Source of the DNA: Polynucleobacter sp. 71A-WALBACH
Lineage (GTDB): Bacteria; Pseudomonadota; Gammaproteobacteria; Burkholderiales; Burkholderiaceae
Direction: 5' to 3'
DNA length: 64,000 nucleotides
Assembly (NCBI RefSeq): GCF_018882365.1
Contig: NZ_JACVOP010000001.1
Coordinates: 1,301,341-1,365,340 of the forward strand
Below, piece after piece: positions 43,617 to 55,488 of the stretch. The notes below the pieces were generated by a model. That model ran no database searches, was not told where the DNA came from, and was given only the letters and a program-made list of their open reading frames with translations. A program made the position numbers and the translations under genes. Positions within the stretch are counted from its first letter, which is position 1; each line of letters starts with the position of its first letter.

Positions 43617-44123
43617 ATGACAACAACCCTTCAACTTTCAGACAAAACGCTCGCAGACATTGCGCGCAATGTCGCGAAATATCCTCCAGAGCAAAAGCAG
43701 TCTGCTGTGATGGCTGCCTTAATTGCCGCCCAAACTGAAGTAGGTTGGGTTTCACCAGAGGTGATTGCTACTGTTGCGCAAATTCTAGAAATGCCAACAA
43801 TTGCAGTAGATGAAGTAGCCACTTTCTACAATATGTACGACACCCAGCCGATTGGGAAGTACAAGTTGGTGATCTGCACAAACTTGCCTTGCCAGTTAAC
43901 TCATGGCGAAACTGCGGCAACGTATTTAAAAGAAATATTAGGCATTGGCTACAACGAGACAACTCCTTGTGGCACATTTACCTTGAAAGAAGGTGAATGC
44001 ATGGGTGCTTGCGGAGATTCTCCAGTGATGCTGGTGAATAACAAGCGCATGTGTAGCTTTATGAGTAAAGAAAAGATTGATGCCTTGTTGAATGAACTCC
44101 GTGCAGAAGGGAAAGCAGCATGA
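43617..44123 (+). CDS. nuoE: NADH-quinone oxidoreductase subunit E
   Basis: 168 residues. A thioredoxin-like [2Fe-2S] protein with ligands in CTNLPC and GECMGACG. Part of the NADH dehydrogenase module with NuoF and NuoG. The stop overlaps the nuoF start by 4 bases. Confidence 0.96.
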   Translation: MTTTLQLSDKTLADIARNVAKYPPEQKQSAVMAALIAAQTEVGWVSPEVIATVAQILEMPTIAVDEVATFYNMYDTQPIGKYKLVICTNLPCQLTHGETAATYLKEILGIGYNETTPCGTFTLKEGECMGACGDSPVMLVNNKRMCSFMSKEKIDALLNELRAEGKAA

Positions 44124-45418
44124 CCAGCTTGCACGATAGACACATCAAACCATTAATCCTTGCTGGATTGAATGGTGAGAACTGGCGTTTAAAGGATTAC
44201 GAAAGCCGTGGCGGTTATCAACAGCTACGTCGCATCATCAATGACAAAATCGCACCAGATGCGATCATTGCTGAATTAAAAGCATCATCATTGCGTGGTC
44301 GTGGAGGCGCAGGCTTCCCAACGGGATTGAAGTGGAGCTTTATGCCACGTCAGTTCCCTGGTCAAAAGTATTTAGTTTGCAATAGTGACGAAGGTGAACC
44401 GGGTACTTTTAAAGACCGCGACATCATGCGTTACAACCCGCATGCCTTGATTGAAGGCATGATTATTGGTGCCTACACCATGGGTATCGCTACAGGTTAC
44501 AACTACATTCACGGCGAAATTTGGGAAGTCTATTCTCGCTTCGAAGAGGCTCTGGAAGAGGCTCGTGTTGCTGGATACCTTGGTGACAAAATCATGGGAA
44601 GTGATTTCAACTTCCAATTACATGCATCTCCAGGTTGGGGTGCATACATTTGCGGCGAAGAAACTGCTTTATTGGAATCGCTTGAAGGTAAAAAGGGTCA
44701 GCCTCGCTTTAAGCCACCATTCCCTGCAAGCTTTGGTTTGTATGGCAAGCCAACTACGATTAACAATACGGAAACGTTTGCTGCAGTGCCTTTCATTATG
44801 GCAATTGGCGGCCAAGCTTATTTGGATCTTGGTAAGCCTAATAACGGCGGTACGAAGATTTTCTCTATCTCTGGTGACGTTACCTATCCGGGCAACTATG
44901 AGATCCCATTAGGCACTCCTTTTGCTGAGTTATTGAAGCTCGCTGGTGGTATGCGTGATGGCATCCCATTGAAAGCAGTCATTCCTGGTGGATCTTCTTC
45001 TCCGGTAATTCCGGGTGCCCAGATGATGGACTTGACCATGGATTACGACAGCATCGCGAAAGCGGGCTCGATGTTGGGATCTGGCGCAGTGATCGTCATG
45101 AATGAAACACGCTGCATGGTTCGCGCTTTAGAGCGTCTGTCTTACTTCTATCACGAAGAGTCTTGCGGTCAATGCACCCCATGTCGTGAAGGTACCGGCT
45201 GGTTGTGGCGCATCGTTCATCGCATTGAGCATGGCGAAGGTCGCCCAGAAGATTTGGATTTATTGAATGATGTGGCAGCAAACATTCAGGGTCGTACGAT
45301 TTGCGCCTTGGGAGATGCGGCTGCTATGCCAGTTCGTGGCATGTTGAAGAATTACATGGATGAATTTGCGTATCACGTAGAACATAAGCGCTGCTTAGAT
45401 TCTGCGAAACCTTTATAA
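44120..45418 (+). CDS. nuoF: NADH-quinone oxidoreductase subunit F (FMN and NADH site)
   Basis: 432 residues. [17 protein letters not shown] binds [18 protein letters not shown] binds FMN, and [14 protein letters not shown] with a later Cys carries the [4Fe-4S] cluster N3. It takes electrons from NADH. nuoE and nuoF are translationally coupled. Confidence 0.97.
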   Translation: MTSLHDRHIKPLILAGLNGENWRLKDYESRGGYQQLRRIINDKIAPDAIIAELKASSLRGRGGAGFPTGLKWSFMPRQFPGQKYLVCNSDEGEPGTFKDRDIMRYNPHALIEGMIIGAYTMGIATGYNYIHGEIWEVYSRFEEALEEARVAGYLGDKIMGSDFNFQLHASPGWGAYICGEETALLESLEGKKGQPRFKPPFPASFGLYGKPTTINNTETFAAVPFIMAIGGQAYLDLGKPNNGGTKIFSISGDVTYPGNYEIPLGTPFAELLKLAGGMRDGIPLKAVIPGGSSSPVIPGAQMMDLTMDYDSIAKAGSMLGSGAVIVMNETRCMVRALERLSYFYHEESCGQCTPCREGTGWLWRIVHRIEHGEGRPEDLDLLNDVAANIQGRTICALGDAAAMPVRGMLKNYMDEFAYHVEHKRCLDSAKPL

Positions 45419-45449
45419 GACATTGAGCACGGGACATCTTAAAGTGAGC

Positions 45450-47765
45450 ATGGTTGAAATCGAATTAGATGGTAAGGCAGTAGAAGTTCCGCAAGGTTCG
45501 ATGGTGATGCACGCCGCGAACAAGATCGGCACTTACATTCCTCACTTTTGCTATCACAAGAAATTATCTATCGCTGCTAACTGCCGTATGTGTTTGGTAG
45601 AAGTAGAGAAGGCCCCAAAACCATTGCCAGCTTGTGCAACACCAGTAACGCAGGGCATGAAGGTCTTTACGCACTCCGCTAAAGCGGTTGAAGCGCAGCG
45701 CTCCGTAATGGAGTTCCTTCTCATTAATCACCCTTTAGATTGCCCAATTTGCGATCAAGGTGGCGAGTGCCAGTTACAAGATTTAGCGGTGGGCTACGGT
45801 AAATCGAATTCCCGCTACGAAGAAGAGAAGCGCGTTGTATTTCATAAGAATGTCGGTCCACTCATCTCTATGCAGGAGATGACTCGCTGTATTCACTGTA
45901 CCCGTTGTGTTCGCTTTGGCCAAGAAGTTGCCGGTGTAATGGAATTGGGTATGGTCAACCGCGGTGAGCATTCTGAAATCACTACTTTTGCTGGTCAAAC
46001 CATTGATTCCGAATTATCTGGAAATATGATTGATTTGTGCCCAGTGGGCGCATTGACTAGTAAGCCGTTCCGTTACGCCGCGCGTACTTGGGAATTGGGT
46101 CGTAAGCGTTCAGTAAGTCCACACGATAGTCTTGGTGCAAATACCACCATTCAAACTAAAGCCAACAAAGTAATGCGCGTTGTTGCTTTAGAAAATGATG
46201 CAATTAATGAATGCTGGATTAGCGACCGTGATCGCTTCTCCTACGAGGGTTTGAATAGCGCTGATCGCATCACCACTCCAATGGTGAAGCAGGGCGGCCA
46301 ATGGTTAGAGACCGACTGGGAATCCGCAATGGATTACGTCGCTCGTTCACTCAAAACCATTTCCTCTGAGAATGGTCCCGAAGCGGTTGCTGCGTTAGCG
46401 CACCCGATTTCAAGTGCTGAAGAGTTGTACCTGCTCCAGAAAATGATTCGTGGTTTAGGCTCTAATCAAGTAGAAACTCGCCTGCGTCAAACTGACGTGA
46501 AGGGTGCTTCCTCTGCCCCATGGTTGGGTATGCCTATCGCCAAGCTAAGTGAGCTCGATCGCGTTCTCGTGATTGGTAGTTTCTTGCGCAAAGAGCAACC
46601 ATTGATTGCTACACGTTTACGTGCTGGTGCAAAACGTGGCTTACAGGTCGCACGCATTGATGCTGGTGGTGACGACTGGTTGATTCCTGCGGTCGGTATT
46701 GCTGCTGCTCCAAGTGCATGGCTCAATGCATTGAGTGAAGTTGCTTTAGCAGTTGCTAAGGCGAAGTCTGTTTCCGCTCCAGCAGGCACTCCGAACTTGC
46801 CAGTTTCCGCTACTGCACAAAAGATTGCTGATAGCTTGCTTTCGGGCGCCTCTTCATCTGTCTTGCTAGGTTCTGCTGCAATCGCCCATCCGCATGCCTC
46901 TGATCTGCATGTGTTGGCGCAATTCATTGCAGAGCAAACTGGTGCTACTTTAGGCTTCTTGCCGGTTGGTGGAAATGCTGTTGGCGCTAGTTTGGTAGGT
47001 GCTAATGGGGCTGGTGTTGAGTCAGTCCTTTCAGGCGATCGCCGCGCTGTGATCTTAATGAATATCGAGCCAGATGCTGATTTGCCTAACCCGATGCAAG
47101 CCCGTGCTGCATTGGCTAAAGCGAATACGGTAATTGCCTTAAGTGCTTATAAGAGCGCCGATCTCTTGGGGGTGGCTGATGTGATTCTGCCTATCTCTAC
47201 ATTTACAGAAACAGTGTCTACTTTTGTGAATGCAGAAGGTCGTGCGCAAACGATTCAGCCTGCTGTAAAACCCTTAGGCGATTCTCGTCCAGCATGGAAA
47301 GTGCTTCGTGTTCTAGGTGGTCTATTAAATCTAGATGGCTTCCTCTACAACATGCCTGAAGAGGTGTTGGGTGAGGCGCTTCCAGAAAACTACTGCACTA
47401 AGCTCAGCAATCAATCGAAAACTACTAGCTTGAACAATGCCAACGCGGCTCAATCTTCAGGTTTGGAGCGTTTATCCGATGTTGGCATTTATGCTGGCGA
47501 TCAGATTGTGCGTCGTGCACCTGCATTGCAATTAACGCGTGACGCTAAGCGTGGAAATCAAGTGGGTTTAGGGCAAGCGCTCTTTAACGAGTTAGGCTTA
47601 AAAGAGGGCGATGCTGTCCGAGTGACTCAAGATGGTCAATCGGTAGATTTGCCAGCTACATTAGAGGTGAATTTAGCTAAGCGTGCCGTCAGAATTTCTG
47701 CGGGTTCTCTGGCTAGCGCGAAATTAGGATCGATGTTTGGTCCTGTAACTGTTAGCAAGGCATAG
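45450..47765 (+). CDS. nuoG: NADH-quinone oxidoreductase subunit G
   Basis: 771 residues from the ATG at 45450 ([13 protein letters not shown]); a TTG at 45423 and a GTG at 45444 are possible alternatives. The N-terminal [2Fe-2S] ligands are in [13 protein letters not shown] and LPACATPV. Next are the His-Cys cluster ([18 protein letters not shown]), the ferredoxin-like cluster ([14 protein letters not shown]) and the molybdopterin-oxidoreductase-like domain, which lacks molybdenum ligands. The C-terminal third is alanine-rich. Confidence 0.95.
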   Translation: MVEIELDGKAVEVPQGSMVMHAANKIGTYIPHFCYHKKLSIAANCRMCLVEVEKAPKPLPACATPVTQGMKVFTHSAKAVEAQRSVMEFLLINHPLDCPICDQGGECQLQDLAVGYGKSNSRYEEEKRVVFHKNVGPLISMQEMTRCIHCTRCVRFGQEVAGVMELGMVNRGEHSEITTFAGQTIDSELSGNMIDLCPVGALTSKPFRYAARTWELGRKRSVSPHDSLGANTTIQTKANKVMRVVALENDAINECWISDRDRFSYEGLNSADRITTPMVKQGGQWLETDWESAMDYVARSLKTISSENGPEAVAALAHPISSAEELYLLQKMIRGLGSNQVETRLRQTDVKGASSAPWLGMPIAKLSELDRVLVIGSFLRKEQPLIATRLRAGAKRGLQVARIDAGGDDWLIPAVGIAAAPSAWLNALSEVALAVAKAKSVSAPAGTPNLPVSATAQKIADSLLSGASSSVLLGSAAIAHPHASDLHVLAQFIAEQTGATLGFLPVGGNAVGASLVGANGAGVESVLSGDRRAVILMNIEPDADLPNPMQARAALAKANTVIALSAYKSADLLGVADVILPISTFTETVSTFVNAEGRAQTIQPAVKPLGDSRPAWKVLRVLGGLLNLDGFLYNMPEEVLGEALPENYCTKLSNQSKTTSLNNANAAQSSGLERLSDVGIYAGDQIVRRAPALQLTRDAKRGNQVGLGQALFNELGLKEGDAVRVTQDGQSVDLPATLEVNLAKRAVRISAGSLASAKLGSMFGPVTVSKA

Positions 47766-47773
47766 GGGGCGAG

Positions 47774-48847
47774 ATGGATAATTTCTTGAACCTCGTTACC
47801 ACCCAAGGTGAGGCTATCTTTGGTTCATTATGGCCGCTTGTCTGGGCCCTAGTACGTATCGTGATCATCGTATTGCCGATGTTTGGCGCTGTTGCTTATA
47901 TGACTTTGTGGGAGCGTAAGCTAATCGGCTGGATGCATATCCGCCTTGGACCAAACCGCGTTGGCCCTTTGGGCTTATTGCAGCCTATTGCCGATGCCTT
48001 AAAGCTGTTGATGAAGGAAATTATTTCTCCAACACAAGCTAGCAAAGTACTTTATTTCATTGCGCCGGTGATGGTAATCATGCCGGCTTTTGCTGCTTGG
48101 GCTGTGATCCCATTCCAAGCCAAAATGGTCTTGGCTGATGTCAATGCAGGATTGTTATATGTCATGGCAATCTCTTCTATTGGTGTCTATGGTGTGATCT
48201 TGGCGGGTTGGTCATCTAATTCCAAGTATCCATTCCTCGGTGCTATGCGCGCTTCTGCTCAGATGATTTCGTATGAGATCGCTATGGGCTTTGCATTAGT
48301 TACCGTGCTGCTCACTTCTGGCTCCTTGAACCTCAGTACGATTGTGGCTTCTCAAGAGCAGGGCTACTTCGCTAGCATCGGCTTGAACTTCCTTTCATGG
48401 AACTGGTTGCCATTGCTGCCGATGTTCGTGATTTACTTCATCTCTGGTGTTGCTGAAACTAACCGCCACCCATTTGACGTAGTTGAGGGTGAGTCTGAGA
48501 TTGTTGCTGGTCATATGGTTGAGTACTCAGGAATGGCCTTTGCCATGTTCTTCTTGGCTGAATATGCCAATATGATTCTGATCGCTGCTTTGGCATCTAC
48601 GATGTTCTTGGGCGGCTGGTTGCCTATCGTTGATTTGCCAATCCTCCGTGATATCCCCGGTTTCTTCTGGCTGTTTGCGAAAACTTTCTTCCTATTGTCT
48701 TGCGTCATCTGGTTGCGTGCCACATTGCCACGCTATCGCTATGACCAAATCATGCGTTTGGGTTGGAAGATCTTTATTCCCATCTCTGTATTCTGGGTGG
48801 TTGTGGTTGGTGCATGGGTCGTGTCCCCATGGAATATTTGGAAATAA
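47774..48847 (+). CDS. nuoH: NADH-quinone oxidoreductase subunit H
   Basis: 357 residues with eight hydrophobic helices. [19 protein letters not shown] and the acidic quinone-chamber loop [19 protein letters not shown] are signatures. It links the quinone site to the proton channels. Confidence 0.97.
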   Translation: MDNFLNLVTTQGEAIFGSLWPLVWALVRIVIIVLPMFGAVAYMTLWERKLIGWMHIRLGPNRVGPLGLLQPIADALKLLMKEIISPTQASKVLYFIAPVMVIMPAFAAWAVIPFQAKMVLADVNAGLLYVMAISSIGVYGVILAGWSSNSKYPFLGAMRASAQMISYEIAMGFALVTVLLTSGSLNLSTIVASQEQGYFASIGLNFLSWNWLPLLPMFVIYFISGVAETNRHPFDVVEGESEIVAGHMVEYSGMAFAMFFLAEYANMILIAALASTMFLGGWLPIVDLPILRDIPGFFWLFAKTFFLLSCVIWLRATLPRYRYDQIMRLGWKIFIPISVFWVVVVGAWVVSPWNIWK

Positions 48848-48858
48848 GTTGATCAATC

Positions 48859-49350
48859 ATGTTTAAGAAAATTTCCCAATTCCTCGATAGCTTGATGTTG
48901 AAAGACATTTTGGTCGGTATGTCGATTACCGGTCGCTATCTCTTTAAGCCAAAAATTACCATTCAATATCCCGAAGAGAAGACTCCACAGTCTGCCCGCT
49001 TCCGCGGATTGCATGCTTTACGCCGTTATGAAAACGGAGAAGAGCGTTGTATTGGTTGCAAATTGTGTGAGGCTGTTTGCCCGGCATATGCAATCACCAT
49101 TGAAACTGCAGAGCGCGATGACGGTACTCGCCGCACTAGCCGTTATGACATTGATTTAACGAAGTGTATTTTCTGTGGCTTCTGCGAAGAGGCTTGCCCA
49201 GTTGACGCTATTGTTGAAACTAATATTTTTGAGTATTTCGGCGATAAGCGTGGTGACTTGTATTTCACTAAAGAAATGCTTTTAGCAGTAGGCGATAAGT
49301 ATGAAAAAGATATTGCCGCTAACCGCGCAGCTGATGCGCCTTATCGTTAA
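48859..49350 (+). CDS. nuoI: NADH-quinone oxidoreductase subunit I
   Basis: 163 residues. Two [4Fe-4S] motifs, [12 protein letters not shown] and [12 protein letters not shown], carry clusters N6a and N6b between NuoG and NuoB. An N-terminal amphipathic region contacts the membrane arm. Confidence 0.97.
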   Translation: MFKKISQFLDSLMLKDILVGMSITGRYLFKPKITIQYPEEKTPQSARFRGLHALRRYENGEERCIGCKLCEAVCPAYAITIETAERDDGTRRTSRYDIDLTKCIFCGFCEEACPVDAIVETNIFEYFGDKRGDLYFTKEMLLAVGDKYEKDIAANRAADAPYR

Positions 49351-49371
49351 TCGAATAGAGCACAACGACAT

Positions 49372-50019
49372 ATGACATTCGATACCTCTACACTCTTCGC
49401 GGCATTCTTTTACGCCTTTGCTGGCCTTTTAGTGCTTTCAGCATTGCGCGTGATTACTGCACGCAACCCAGTGCATGCCGCACTGTTTTTGGTTTTGGCT
49501 TTCTTCTGCGCTTCTGGCCTTTGGATGCTACTTAAAGCGGAGTTCTTAAGCTTGGCTCTCATACTCGTATACGTTGGCGCCGTCATGGTGCTCTTCCTGT
49601 TCGTGGTGATGATGCTTGACCTTGACCTCGAGCATTTACGCCGTGATTTCAAGAAATTCTTACCTGTAGCATTCCTAATGGGTGCGGTCATCGTATTAGA
49701 GCTGTCAATCGTTTTGATTCGTAGCTTTATCGGTACTAACGCACCAGTGCAGCCAATGCTAGAAGAGATGGCAACGAGCAATACTCAGGCCTTGGGTATG
49801 TTGATCTTTGTTGATTATGTTTATGCCTTCGAGGTTGCTGGTGTCATTCTGTTGGTGGCCATTATTGCTGCTGTGGCATTGACTTTGCGCAATCGCAAAG
49901 ATTCCAAATCTCAAAATATTCATGAGCAAGTCAATGTGAACTCTGCGGATCGTATGCGGATCGTGAAGATGGGCTCTGATATGGCTGCAAAGCAAGATGC
50001 TCGTGGGGAGAAGAAATGA
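49372..50019 (+). CDS. nuoJ: NADH-quinone oxidoreductase subunit J
   Basis: 215 residues, five membrane helices including the third with the pi-bulge segment [19 protein letters not shown]. The C-terminal 40 residues are hydrophilic and longer than in E. coli. It overlaps nuoK by 4 bases. Confidence 0.96.
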   Translation: MTFDTSTLFAAFFYAFAGLLVLSALRVITARNPVHAALFLVLAFFCASGLWMLLKAEFLSLALILVYVGAVMVLFLFVVMMLDLDLEHLRRDFKKFLPVAFLMGAVIVLELSIVLIRSFIGTNAPVQPMLEEMATSNTQALGMLIFVDYVYAFEVAGVILLVAIIAAVALTLRNRKDSKSQNIHEQVNVNSADRMRIVKMGSDMAAKQDARGEKK

Positions 50020-50324
50020 CTATTACCCTGGCTCACTACTTAGTGCTTGGCGCAATTTTGTTTGCGACTAGCGTGATTGGCATCTTCTTAAATCGTAAGA
50101 ACATCATCGTGCTTTTAATGGCCATTGAATTGATGCTCCTTTCGGTGAACATGAACTTTGTAGCCTTCTCCCATTATTTGGGTGATATGGCTGGTCAAGT
50201 ATTCGTATTCTTTATTTTGACTGTGGCTGCTGCTGAGGCAGCAATCGGTTTGGCAATTTTGGTTGTTCTCTTCCGTAAGGTCGACACCATTAATGCTGAA
50301 GACCTTGACCACCTAAAAGGCTAG
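50016..50324 (+). CDS. nuoK: NADH-quinone oxidoreductase subunit K
   Basis: 102 residues, three membrane helices with two conserved glutamates (in [11 protein letters not shown] and [10 protein letters not shown]) used for proton transfer. Normal length. Confidence 0.97.
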   Translation: MTITLAHYLVLGAILFATSVIGIFLNRKNIIVLLMAIELMLLSVNMNFVAFSHYLGDMAGQVFVFFILTVAAAEAAIGLAILVVLFRKVDTINAEDLDHLKG

Positions 50325-50326
50325 TC

Positions 50327-52384
50327 ATGCAATTCACCTTATCTCTTCCTGTTCTCTGCGCAATTCCGCTGGCGCCATTATTTGGCTCCGCTATAGCAGG
50401 ATTCTTCGGTACTAAATTAGGCGGTAATCGCATCGGTAATGGCGCCTGCCAGTTTGTGACTATTTTGGGTGTGATGATCGCTTTTGTCCTATCTTGCTTT
50501 GTATTGGTGCAGGTGATGGATGGCTTCTATTTCAACGGCACTGTCTATCGCTGGATGCAATTAGGTGAGCTCAATTTAGATATTGGCTTCTTAATTGATC
50601 CGCTGACAGCAACCATGATGTGTGTGGTGACCTTTGTTTCTTTGATGGTTCACATTTACACCATTGGCTATATGCAAGGTGAAGAGGGCTATAACCGTTT
50701 CTTCTCCTACATTTCACTCTTTACCTTCGCGATGTTGATGTTGGTAATGAGTAATAACCTCTTGCAGCTCTTCTTCGGTTGGGAAGCGGTGGGTGTGGTT
50801 TCTTATTTGTTGATTGGCTTCTACTTTGAGCGTCAATCTGCTGTATTCGCAAACATGAAAGCCTTCTTGGTTAACCGCGTTGGCGACTTTGGCTTCATTC
50901 TCGGTATTGGCCTGTTGTTGGCTAGCACTGGTTCCATGAATTACGACGTTATCTTTGCCCAGAACACGGCATTGGCTGCTCAAACATTGCCAGGAACTAG
51001 CTGGAATTTAGTCACTGTTGCCTGTATCTGTCTCTTTATTGGCGCGATGGGTAAATCAGCTCAGTTCCCATTGCACGTTTGGTTGCCAGACTCCATGGAA
51101 GGCCCAACCCCAATTTCTGCATTGATTCACGCGGCGACCATGGTTACGGCCGGTATCTTTATGGTTTCACGCATGTCACCTCTATTTGAGTTGTCTGATG
51201 CGGCATTGAGTTTCATTTTGGTGATTGGTTCAATTACTGCGCTCTTCATGGGTTTCTTGGGCATAGTCCAAACCGATATCAAGCGCGTAGTTGCTTATTC
51301 AACACTATCGCAATTGGGTTACATGACTGTTGCTTTAGGCGTTTCTGCCTATCCAGTGGCTATCTTCCATCTGATGACGCATGCATTCTTCAAGGCGCTC
51401 TTGTTCCTTGCGGCGGGTAGCGTTATCTTGGGTATGCACCACGAACAAGATATGCGCAAGATGGGTGGTCTCTGGAAATACATGCCAATTACTTGTCTCA
51501 TGATGTTGCTGGGTAACTTGGCATTGATCGGAACGCCATTCTTCTCTGGCTTTTACTCAAAAGACTCCATCATTGAAGCGGTAGCGGCTAGCCATATTCC
51601 TGGCTCTGGTTTTGCTTACTTTGCAGTCATGGCCAGCGTCTTTGTAACGGCTTTGTATTCCTTCCGCCTGTACTTCTATGTATTCCACGGCAAAGCCCGT
51701 TGGGGTCATGCAGATGCTCATGCACACGATCATCATGATCATGCGGAGCAGGGTGATGATCATGCGCATCATGGTTTAGCTCCTGGTCAGAAACCACATG
51801 AGTCACCATTTGTTGTGACCTTACCTTTAATCTTGTTGGCGATTCCTTCAGTCATCATCGGTTACTACACAATTACACCTTTGTTGTTTGGCACGTATTT
51901 CGGTGATTCTATTTTTGTGGATATCGGCAAGCATCCTGCTATGAAAGAGCTCGCTGAAGAGTTCCATGGCCCGATTGCCATGGCGATGCATTCCTTAACT
52001 TCGCCAGTATTGCTATTGGTAGTCTTGGGTGTGTTGACTGCTGCGATTGGTTATCTCTGGGCTCCTAAGTTGCCTGGTGTAGTTGCACAGGCCTTCGCAC
52101 CAATCAAGAAACTCCTGGATAACAAATACTATCTCGACGATTTAAACCAAGCAGTATTCGCTAAAGGTTTGCTATGGATCGGTGGCGTCTTATGGCACCG
52201 CGGTGATCAGCAGGTCATTGACGGCTTCTTGGTTAACGGTAGTGCGCATGCAGTAGGGCGCTTCTCTGGGCTTATTCGCCATTTGCAATCCGGTTATCTA
52301 TATCACTATGCCTTCGCAATGATTGCGGGCTTGGCGGTATTGTTGGCTTGGGTTTTGTACGCTTACCTGCCTTTTGTTCGCTAG
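50327..52384 (+). CDS. nuoL: NADH-quinone oxidoreductase subunit L, with His-rich loop
   Basis: 685 residues, the distal antiporter-like proton pump. GWEAVGVVSYLLIGF, the HVWLPDSMEGPTPISALIHAATMV core and a long C-terminal lateral helix are present. An unusual loop at residues 461-482 (51707-51772) has nine His among 22 residues, mixed with Asp and Ala. It interrupts the helices after FRLYFYVFHGK. The loop does not disturb the conserved pump residues. It could bind metal ions, or simply be a variable loop. Confidence 0.96.
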   Translation: MQFTLSLPVLCAIPLAPLFGSAIAGFFGTKLGGNRIGNGACQFVTILGVMIAFVLSCFVLVQVMDGFYFNGTVYRWMQLGELNLDIGFLIDPLTATMMCVVTFVSLMVHIYTIGYMQGEEGYNRFFSYISLFTFAMLMLVMSNNLLQLFFGWEAVGVVSYLLIGFYFERQSAVFANMKAFLVNRVGDFGFILGIGLLLASTGSMNYDVIFAQNTALAAQTLPGTSWNLVTVACICLFIGAMGKSAQFPLHVWLPDSMEGPTPISALIHAATMVTAGIFMVSRMSPLFELSDAALSFILVIGSITALFMGFLGIVQTDIKRVVAYSTLSQLGYMTVALGVSAYPVAIFHLMTHAFFKALLFLAAGSVILGMHHEQDMRKMGGLWKYMPITCLMMLLGNLALIGTPFFSGFYSKDSIIEAVAASHIPGSGFAYFAVMASVFVTALYSFRLYFYVFHGKARWGHADAHAHDHHDHAEQGDDHAHHGLAPGQKPHESPFVVTLPLILLAIPSVIIGYYTITPLLFGTYFGDSIFVDIGKHPAMKELAEEFHGPIAMAMHSLTSPVLLLVVLGVLTAAIGYLWAPKLPGVVAQAFAPIKKLLDNKYYLDDLNQAVFAKGLLWIGGVLWHRGDQQVIDGFLVNGSAHAVGRFSGLIRHLQSGYLYHYAFAMIAGLAVLLAWVLYAYLPFVR

Positions 52385-52408
52385 GCCTTTGTTACTTAAG
52401 TAGCCATC

Positions 52409-53875
52409 ATGATTCTTTCTTACGCCATCTGGATCCCGATTTTCTTCGGCATCATTATTTTGTTCTACGGTTCGGAGAAGCCGACTGCCGGAGTGCGCTG
52501 GTTGGCTCTAGTAGGCTCTATTCTTGGGTTCATTGCCACTCTGCCCCTAGTAATGCAATTTGATATTGCCAACCCTGGTATGCAGTTTGTAGAAAAGCTC
52601 AGCTGGATTCCTCGTTATGACATTAACTATCACCTAGGTATCGACGGTATCTCTGTTTGGTTCATCGTCTTGACCGCATTCATCAATATTTTTGTGGTGA
52701 TCGCCGCATGGGAAGTGATTGATAAGAAGGTTTCGCAATACATGGCTTCCTTCTTAATCCTTTCTGGGTTGATGATTGGTGTATTCGCAGCTTTAGATGC
52801 CTTGTTGTTCTACGTTTTCTTTGAAGCAACCTTAATCCCGATGTACATCATCATCGGCGTGTGGGGCGGTCATAACCGTATCTATGCTGCATTTAAGTTC
52901 TTCTTGTATACCTTGCTTGGCTCATTACTTACTTTGATTGCCATGCTGTACTTGTACAACGTAACGAATACATTCGACATCCTGGCTTGGCATAACGCTC
53001 GCCTTGATATCGTTGAACAGATTCTTCTCTTCTTTGCCTTCTTCATGGCATTTGCTGTAAAAGTGCCAATGTGGCCTTTGCATACTTGGTTGCCTGACGT
53101 TCACGTTGAGGCTCCGACAGGTGGCTCTGTCGTGTTGGCTGCGATCATGCTGAAGTTGGGTGCATATGGCTTCTTGCGTTTCTCATTGCCTATCGCTCCA
53201 GATGCAAGTCAGTATCTCGGACCATTCGTTATCTTCTTGTCTTTAGTTGCCGTGATCTATGTTGGCGCGGTAGCTTTGGTTCAAAAGGATATGAAGAAGT
53301 TGGTGGCTTACTCATCAGTCGCTCATATGGGTTTTGTAACCCTTGGCTTCTTCCTCTTCAGTCCTCTCGGTATTGAGGGCGGTATTGTGCAGATGATTTC
53401 TCACGGCTTTGTAGCTGGTGCAATGTTCCTTTCTATTGGCGTGTTGTATGACCGCATGCACACCCGTCAAATTGCTGATTACGGTGGCGTTGTCCACCGC
53501 ATGCCTGCATTTACTGCATTTGCAGTTTTGATGGCGATGGCAAACTGCGGTTTACCCGCTACCTCCGGATTCGTGGGTGAGTTCATGGTGATTTTGGCTG
53601 CTGTGGATTACGATTTTGTAATTGGTATCTTGGCCGCCACTGCGCTTATTCTTGGTGCCGCTTATTCCTTGTGGATGGTGAAACGTGTTTTCTTTGGTGC
53701 GATCACCAACAAGCATGTTGAGGAATTAAAAGATCTCAATGCACGTGAGTATTTCATGATGGCTGTGTTGTCCATCTGCGTAATCGGCATGGGTGTATAT
53801 CCAAAGCCATTTACCGACATCATCCATCCTGCTGTGATTAATCTGTTGCAGCATGTTGCTGTCAGCAAACTCTGA
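52409..53875 (+). CDS. nuoM: NADH-quinone oxidoreductase subunit M
   Basis: 488 residues, about 14 membrane helices, antiporter-like. FFEATLIPMYIIIGVWGG (with the conserved Glu) and PLHTWLPDVHVEAPTGGSVVLAAIM-type segments are seen. Middle proton pump of the membrane arm. Confidence 0.97.
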   Translation: MILSYAIWIPIFFGIIILFYGSEKPTAGVRWLALVGSILGFIATLPLVMQFDIANPGMQFVEKLSWIPRYDINYHLGIDGISVWFIVLTAFINIFVVIAAWEVIDKKVSQYMASFLILSGLMIGVFAALDALLFYVFFEATLIPMYIIIGVWGGHNRIYAAFKFFLYTLLGSLLTLIAMLYLYNVTNTFDILAWHNARLDIVEQILLFFAFFMAFAVKVPMWPLHTWLPDVHVEAPTGGSVVLAAIMLKLGAYGFLRFSLPIAPDASQYLGPFVIFLSLVAVIYVGAVALVQKDMKKLVAYSSVAHMGFVTLGFFLFSPLGIEGGIVQMISHGFVAGAMFLSIGVLYDRMHTRQIADYGGVVHRMPAFTAFAVLMAMANCGLPATSGFVGEFMVILAAVDYDFVIGILAATALILGAAYSLWMVKRVFFGAITNKHVEELKDLNAREYFMMAVLSICVIGMGVYPKPFTDIIHPAVINLLQHVAVSKL

Positions 53876-53885
53876 GTAAAAGCTA

Positions 53886-55391
53886 ATGCAAGCATTTGAC
53901 CTATACGCCGTCCTGCCGGAACTCGTTTTACTCGTAGTCACCTGCCTTTTGTTGGTGGCAAGCGTTTATGTCCCCGAGCGTCAGCCCGCCACCCCTGGTG
54001 TAGAGCAAGATATTTTCCATACTCCGCGTGGTGTTGGCTTCGTTTACTTCTTCTCGATCATTTTGTTGGTGTATTTGATCTTTGCATTTGTTGGGCGTAT
54101 TGGGGATGTCTCTGTTGTAGCAATGAATGGCTTGTTTCAGTCTGATCCATTCTCCAACTTACTCAAGGCCTGTTCATGTGGCGCGGTATTAGTAAGCTTG
54201 GTCTACTCTAAGCAGTACCTCTCTGTTCGTGCGATGTTCCGCCCAGACTTTATTGTTTTGGCTTTGCTGGCCTTGTTAGGGCAGTGCGTCCTGATCTCTG
54301 GTGCAAACCTTCTCACTCTGTATTTAGGTCTGGAGTTGATGGCTTTACCTACCTATGCTCTGGTAGCTATGCGTCATAGCAATGAGAAGAGTGTTGAAGC
54401 GGGTATTAAATATTTTATTCTGGGCGCTTTGGCATCTGGTTTCTTGCTCTACGGTATGTCGATGTTGTATGGCGTAACGGGATCACTCGATTTAATTGAA
54501 ATCTTTAGAACGGTTGCTGATCCCCGTGTCAATCATCTGGTGATGGCCTTTGGTTTGGTATTTATTGTTTCTGGCCTGGCTTTCAAGTTGGGTGTTGTGC
54601 CGTTTCATATGTGGGTTCCTGATGTGTATCAAGGGGCTCCAACAGCGGTAACCTTGATGATTGCCGCAGCACCGAAGCTTGCAGCATTTGCTTTGTTATT
54701 CCGTTTGCTAGTCAATACCTTATTGCCACTCTTAGGCGATTGGCAGCCAATGCTAGTCTTGCTGGCAGTCCTATCTCTAGTGGTAGGTAACGTTACTGCT
54801 ATCGCGCAAACTAATATCAAGCGAATGTTGGCTTACTCAGCAATTGCTCAGATGGGCTTTGTACTGCTCGGTATGCTGTCTGTTTTTGATGATCATGCTT
54901 TTAGCGCCTCCATGTTCTATGCCATCACTTACGTACTAACTACATTGGGAAGCTTCGGCCTCTTGATGATGTTGTCACGCAAAGGTCATGATTGCGAGAC
55001 GATTGATGATCTCAAGGGTTTAAATAAGCGTCACCCTTGGTTTGCTTTTATTGGCTTGGTGATGATGTTCTCTTTGGCTGGTATCCCGCCAACAGTCGGC
55101 TTCGCTGCTAAGTTAGGCGTACTCGAAGCCTTGGTGGATGGTGAGCATACTTTCTTAGCCATCATTGCTGTGATCGCATCTTTGATTGGCGCCTTCTACT
55201 ACCTGAGAGTAGTGAAGGTTATGTACTTCGATGAGCCAAAAGAAGAGCATGCTGCGGAGATATCTGGATCTGGATTTGCACGTGGCCTCTTGAGTCTCAA
55301 TGCGGTTCTGGTGCTTGCATTGGGAATCTTCCCTGCGGGCCTAATGGCTGTTTGTCTAGATGCGATGCGCCGCACTTTATTGGGCTCATAA
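53886..55391 (+). CDS. nuoN: NADH-quinone oxidoreductase subunit N
   Basis: 501 residues, about 14 membrane helices. [18 protein letters not shown] and [20 protein letters not shown] are signatures. Last gene of the operon, followed by a terminator. All fourteen nuo genes are intact and on one strand, so a full type I NADH dehydrogenase coupling NADH oxidation to proton pumping is expected. Confidence 0.97.
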   Translation: MQAFDLYAVLPELVLLVVTCLLLVASVYVPERQPATPGVEQDIFHTPRGVGFVYFFSIILLVYLIFAFVGRIGDVSVVAMNGLFQSDPFSNLLKACSCGAVLVSLVYSKQYLSVRAMFRPDFIVLALLALLGQCVLISGANLLTLYLGLELMALPTYALVAMRHSNEKSVEAGIKYFILGALASGFLLYGMSMLYGVTGSLDLIEIFRTVADPRVNHLVMAFGLVFIVSGLAFKLGVVPFHMWVPDVYQGAPTAVTLMIAAAPKLAAFALLFRLLVNTLLPLLGDWQPMLVLLAVLSLVVGNVTAIAQTNIKRMLAYSAIAQMGFVLLGMLSVFDDHAFSASMFYAITYVLTTLGSFGLLMMLSRKGHDCETIDDLKGLNKRHPWFAFIGLVMMFSLAGIPPTVGFAAKLGVLEALVDGEHTFLAIIAVIASLIGAFYYLRVVKVMYFDEPKEEHAAEISGSGFARGLLSLNAVLVLALGIFPAGLMAVCLDAMRRTLLGS

Positions 55392-55415
55392 GTAGATACA
55401 CGACTGGCTGCTGAT

Positions 55416-55447
55416 AAAGGCTCCGAATAGGGGCCTTTCTCTTTTCT
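55416..55447 (+). terminator. Terminator of the nuo operon
   Basis: AAAGGCTCC pairs with GGGGCCTTT (9 pairs with one G-T) around the loop GAATA, followed by CTCTTTTCT. It lies 24 bases past the nuoN stop. Confidence 0.8.
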
Positions 55448-55488
55448 GTCATCTGGATTTTGTATGATGGGCATTCAATTGATGAAAG

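Noticed and set aside
51557-51809. Minus-strand frames over the NuoL His-rich region.
   Set aside because: They are shadows of the repeated CAT/GAT codons of nuoL, with no start signals or family features.
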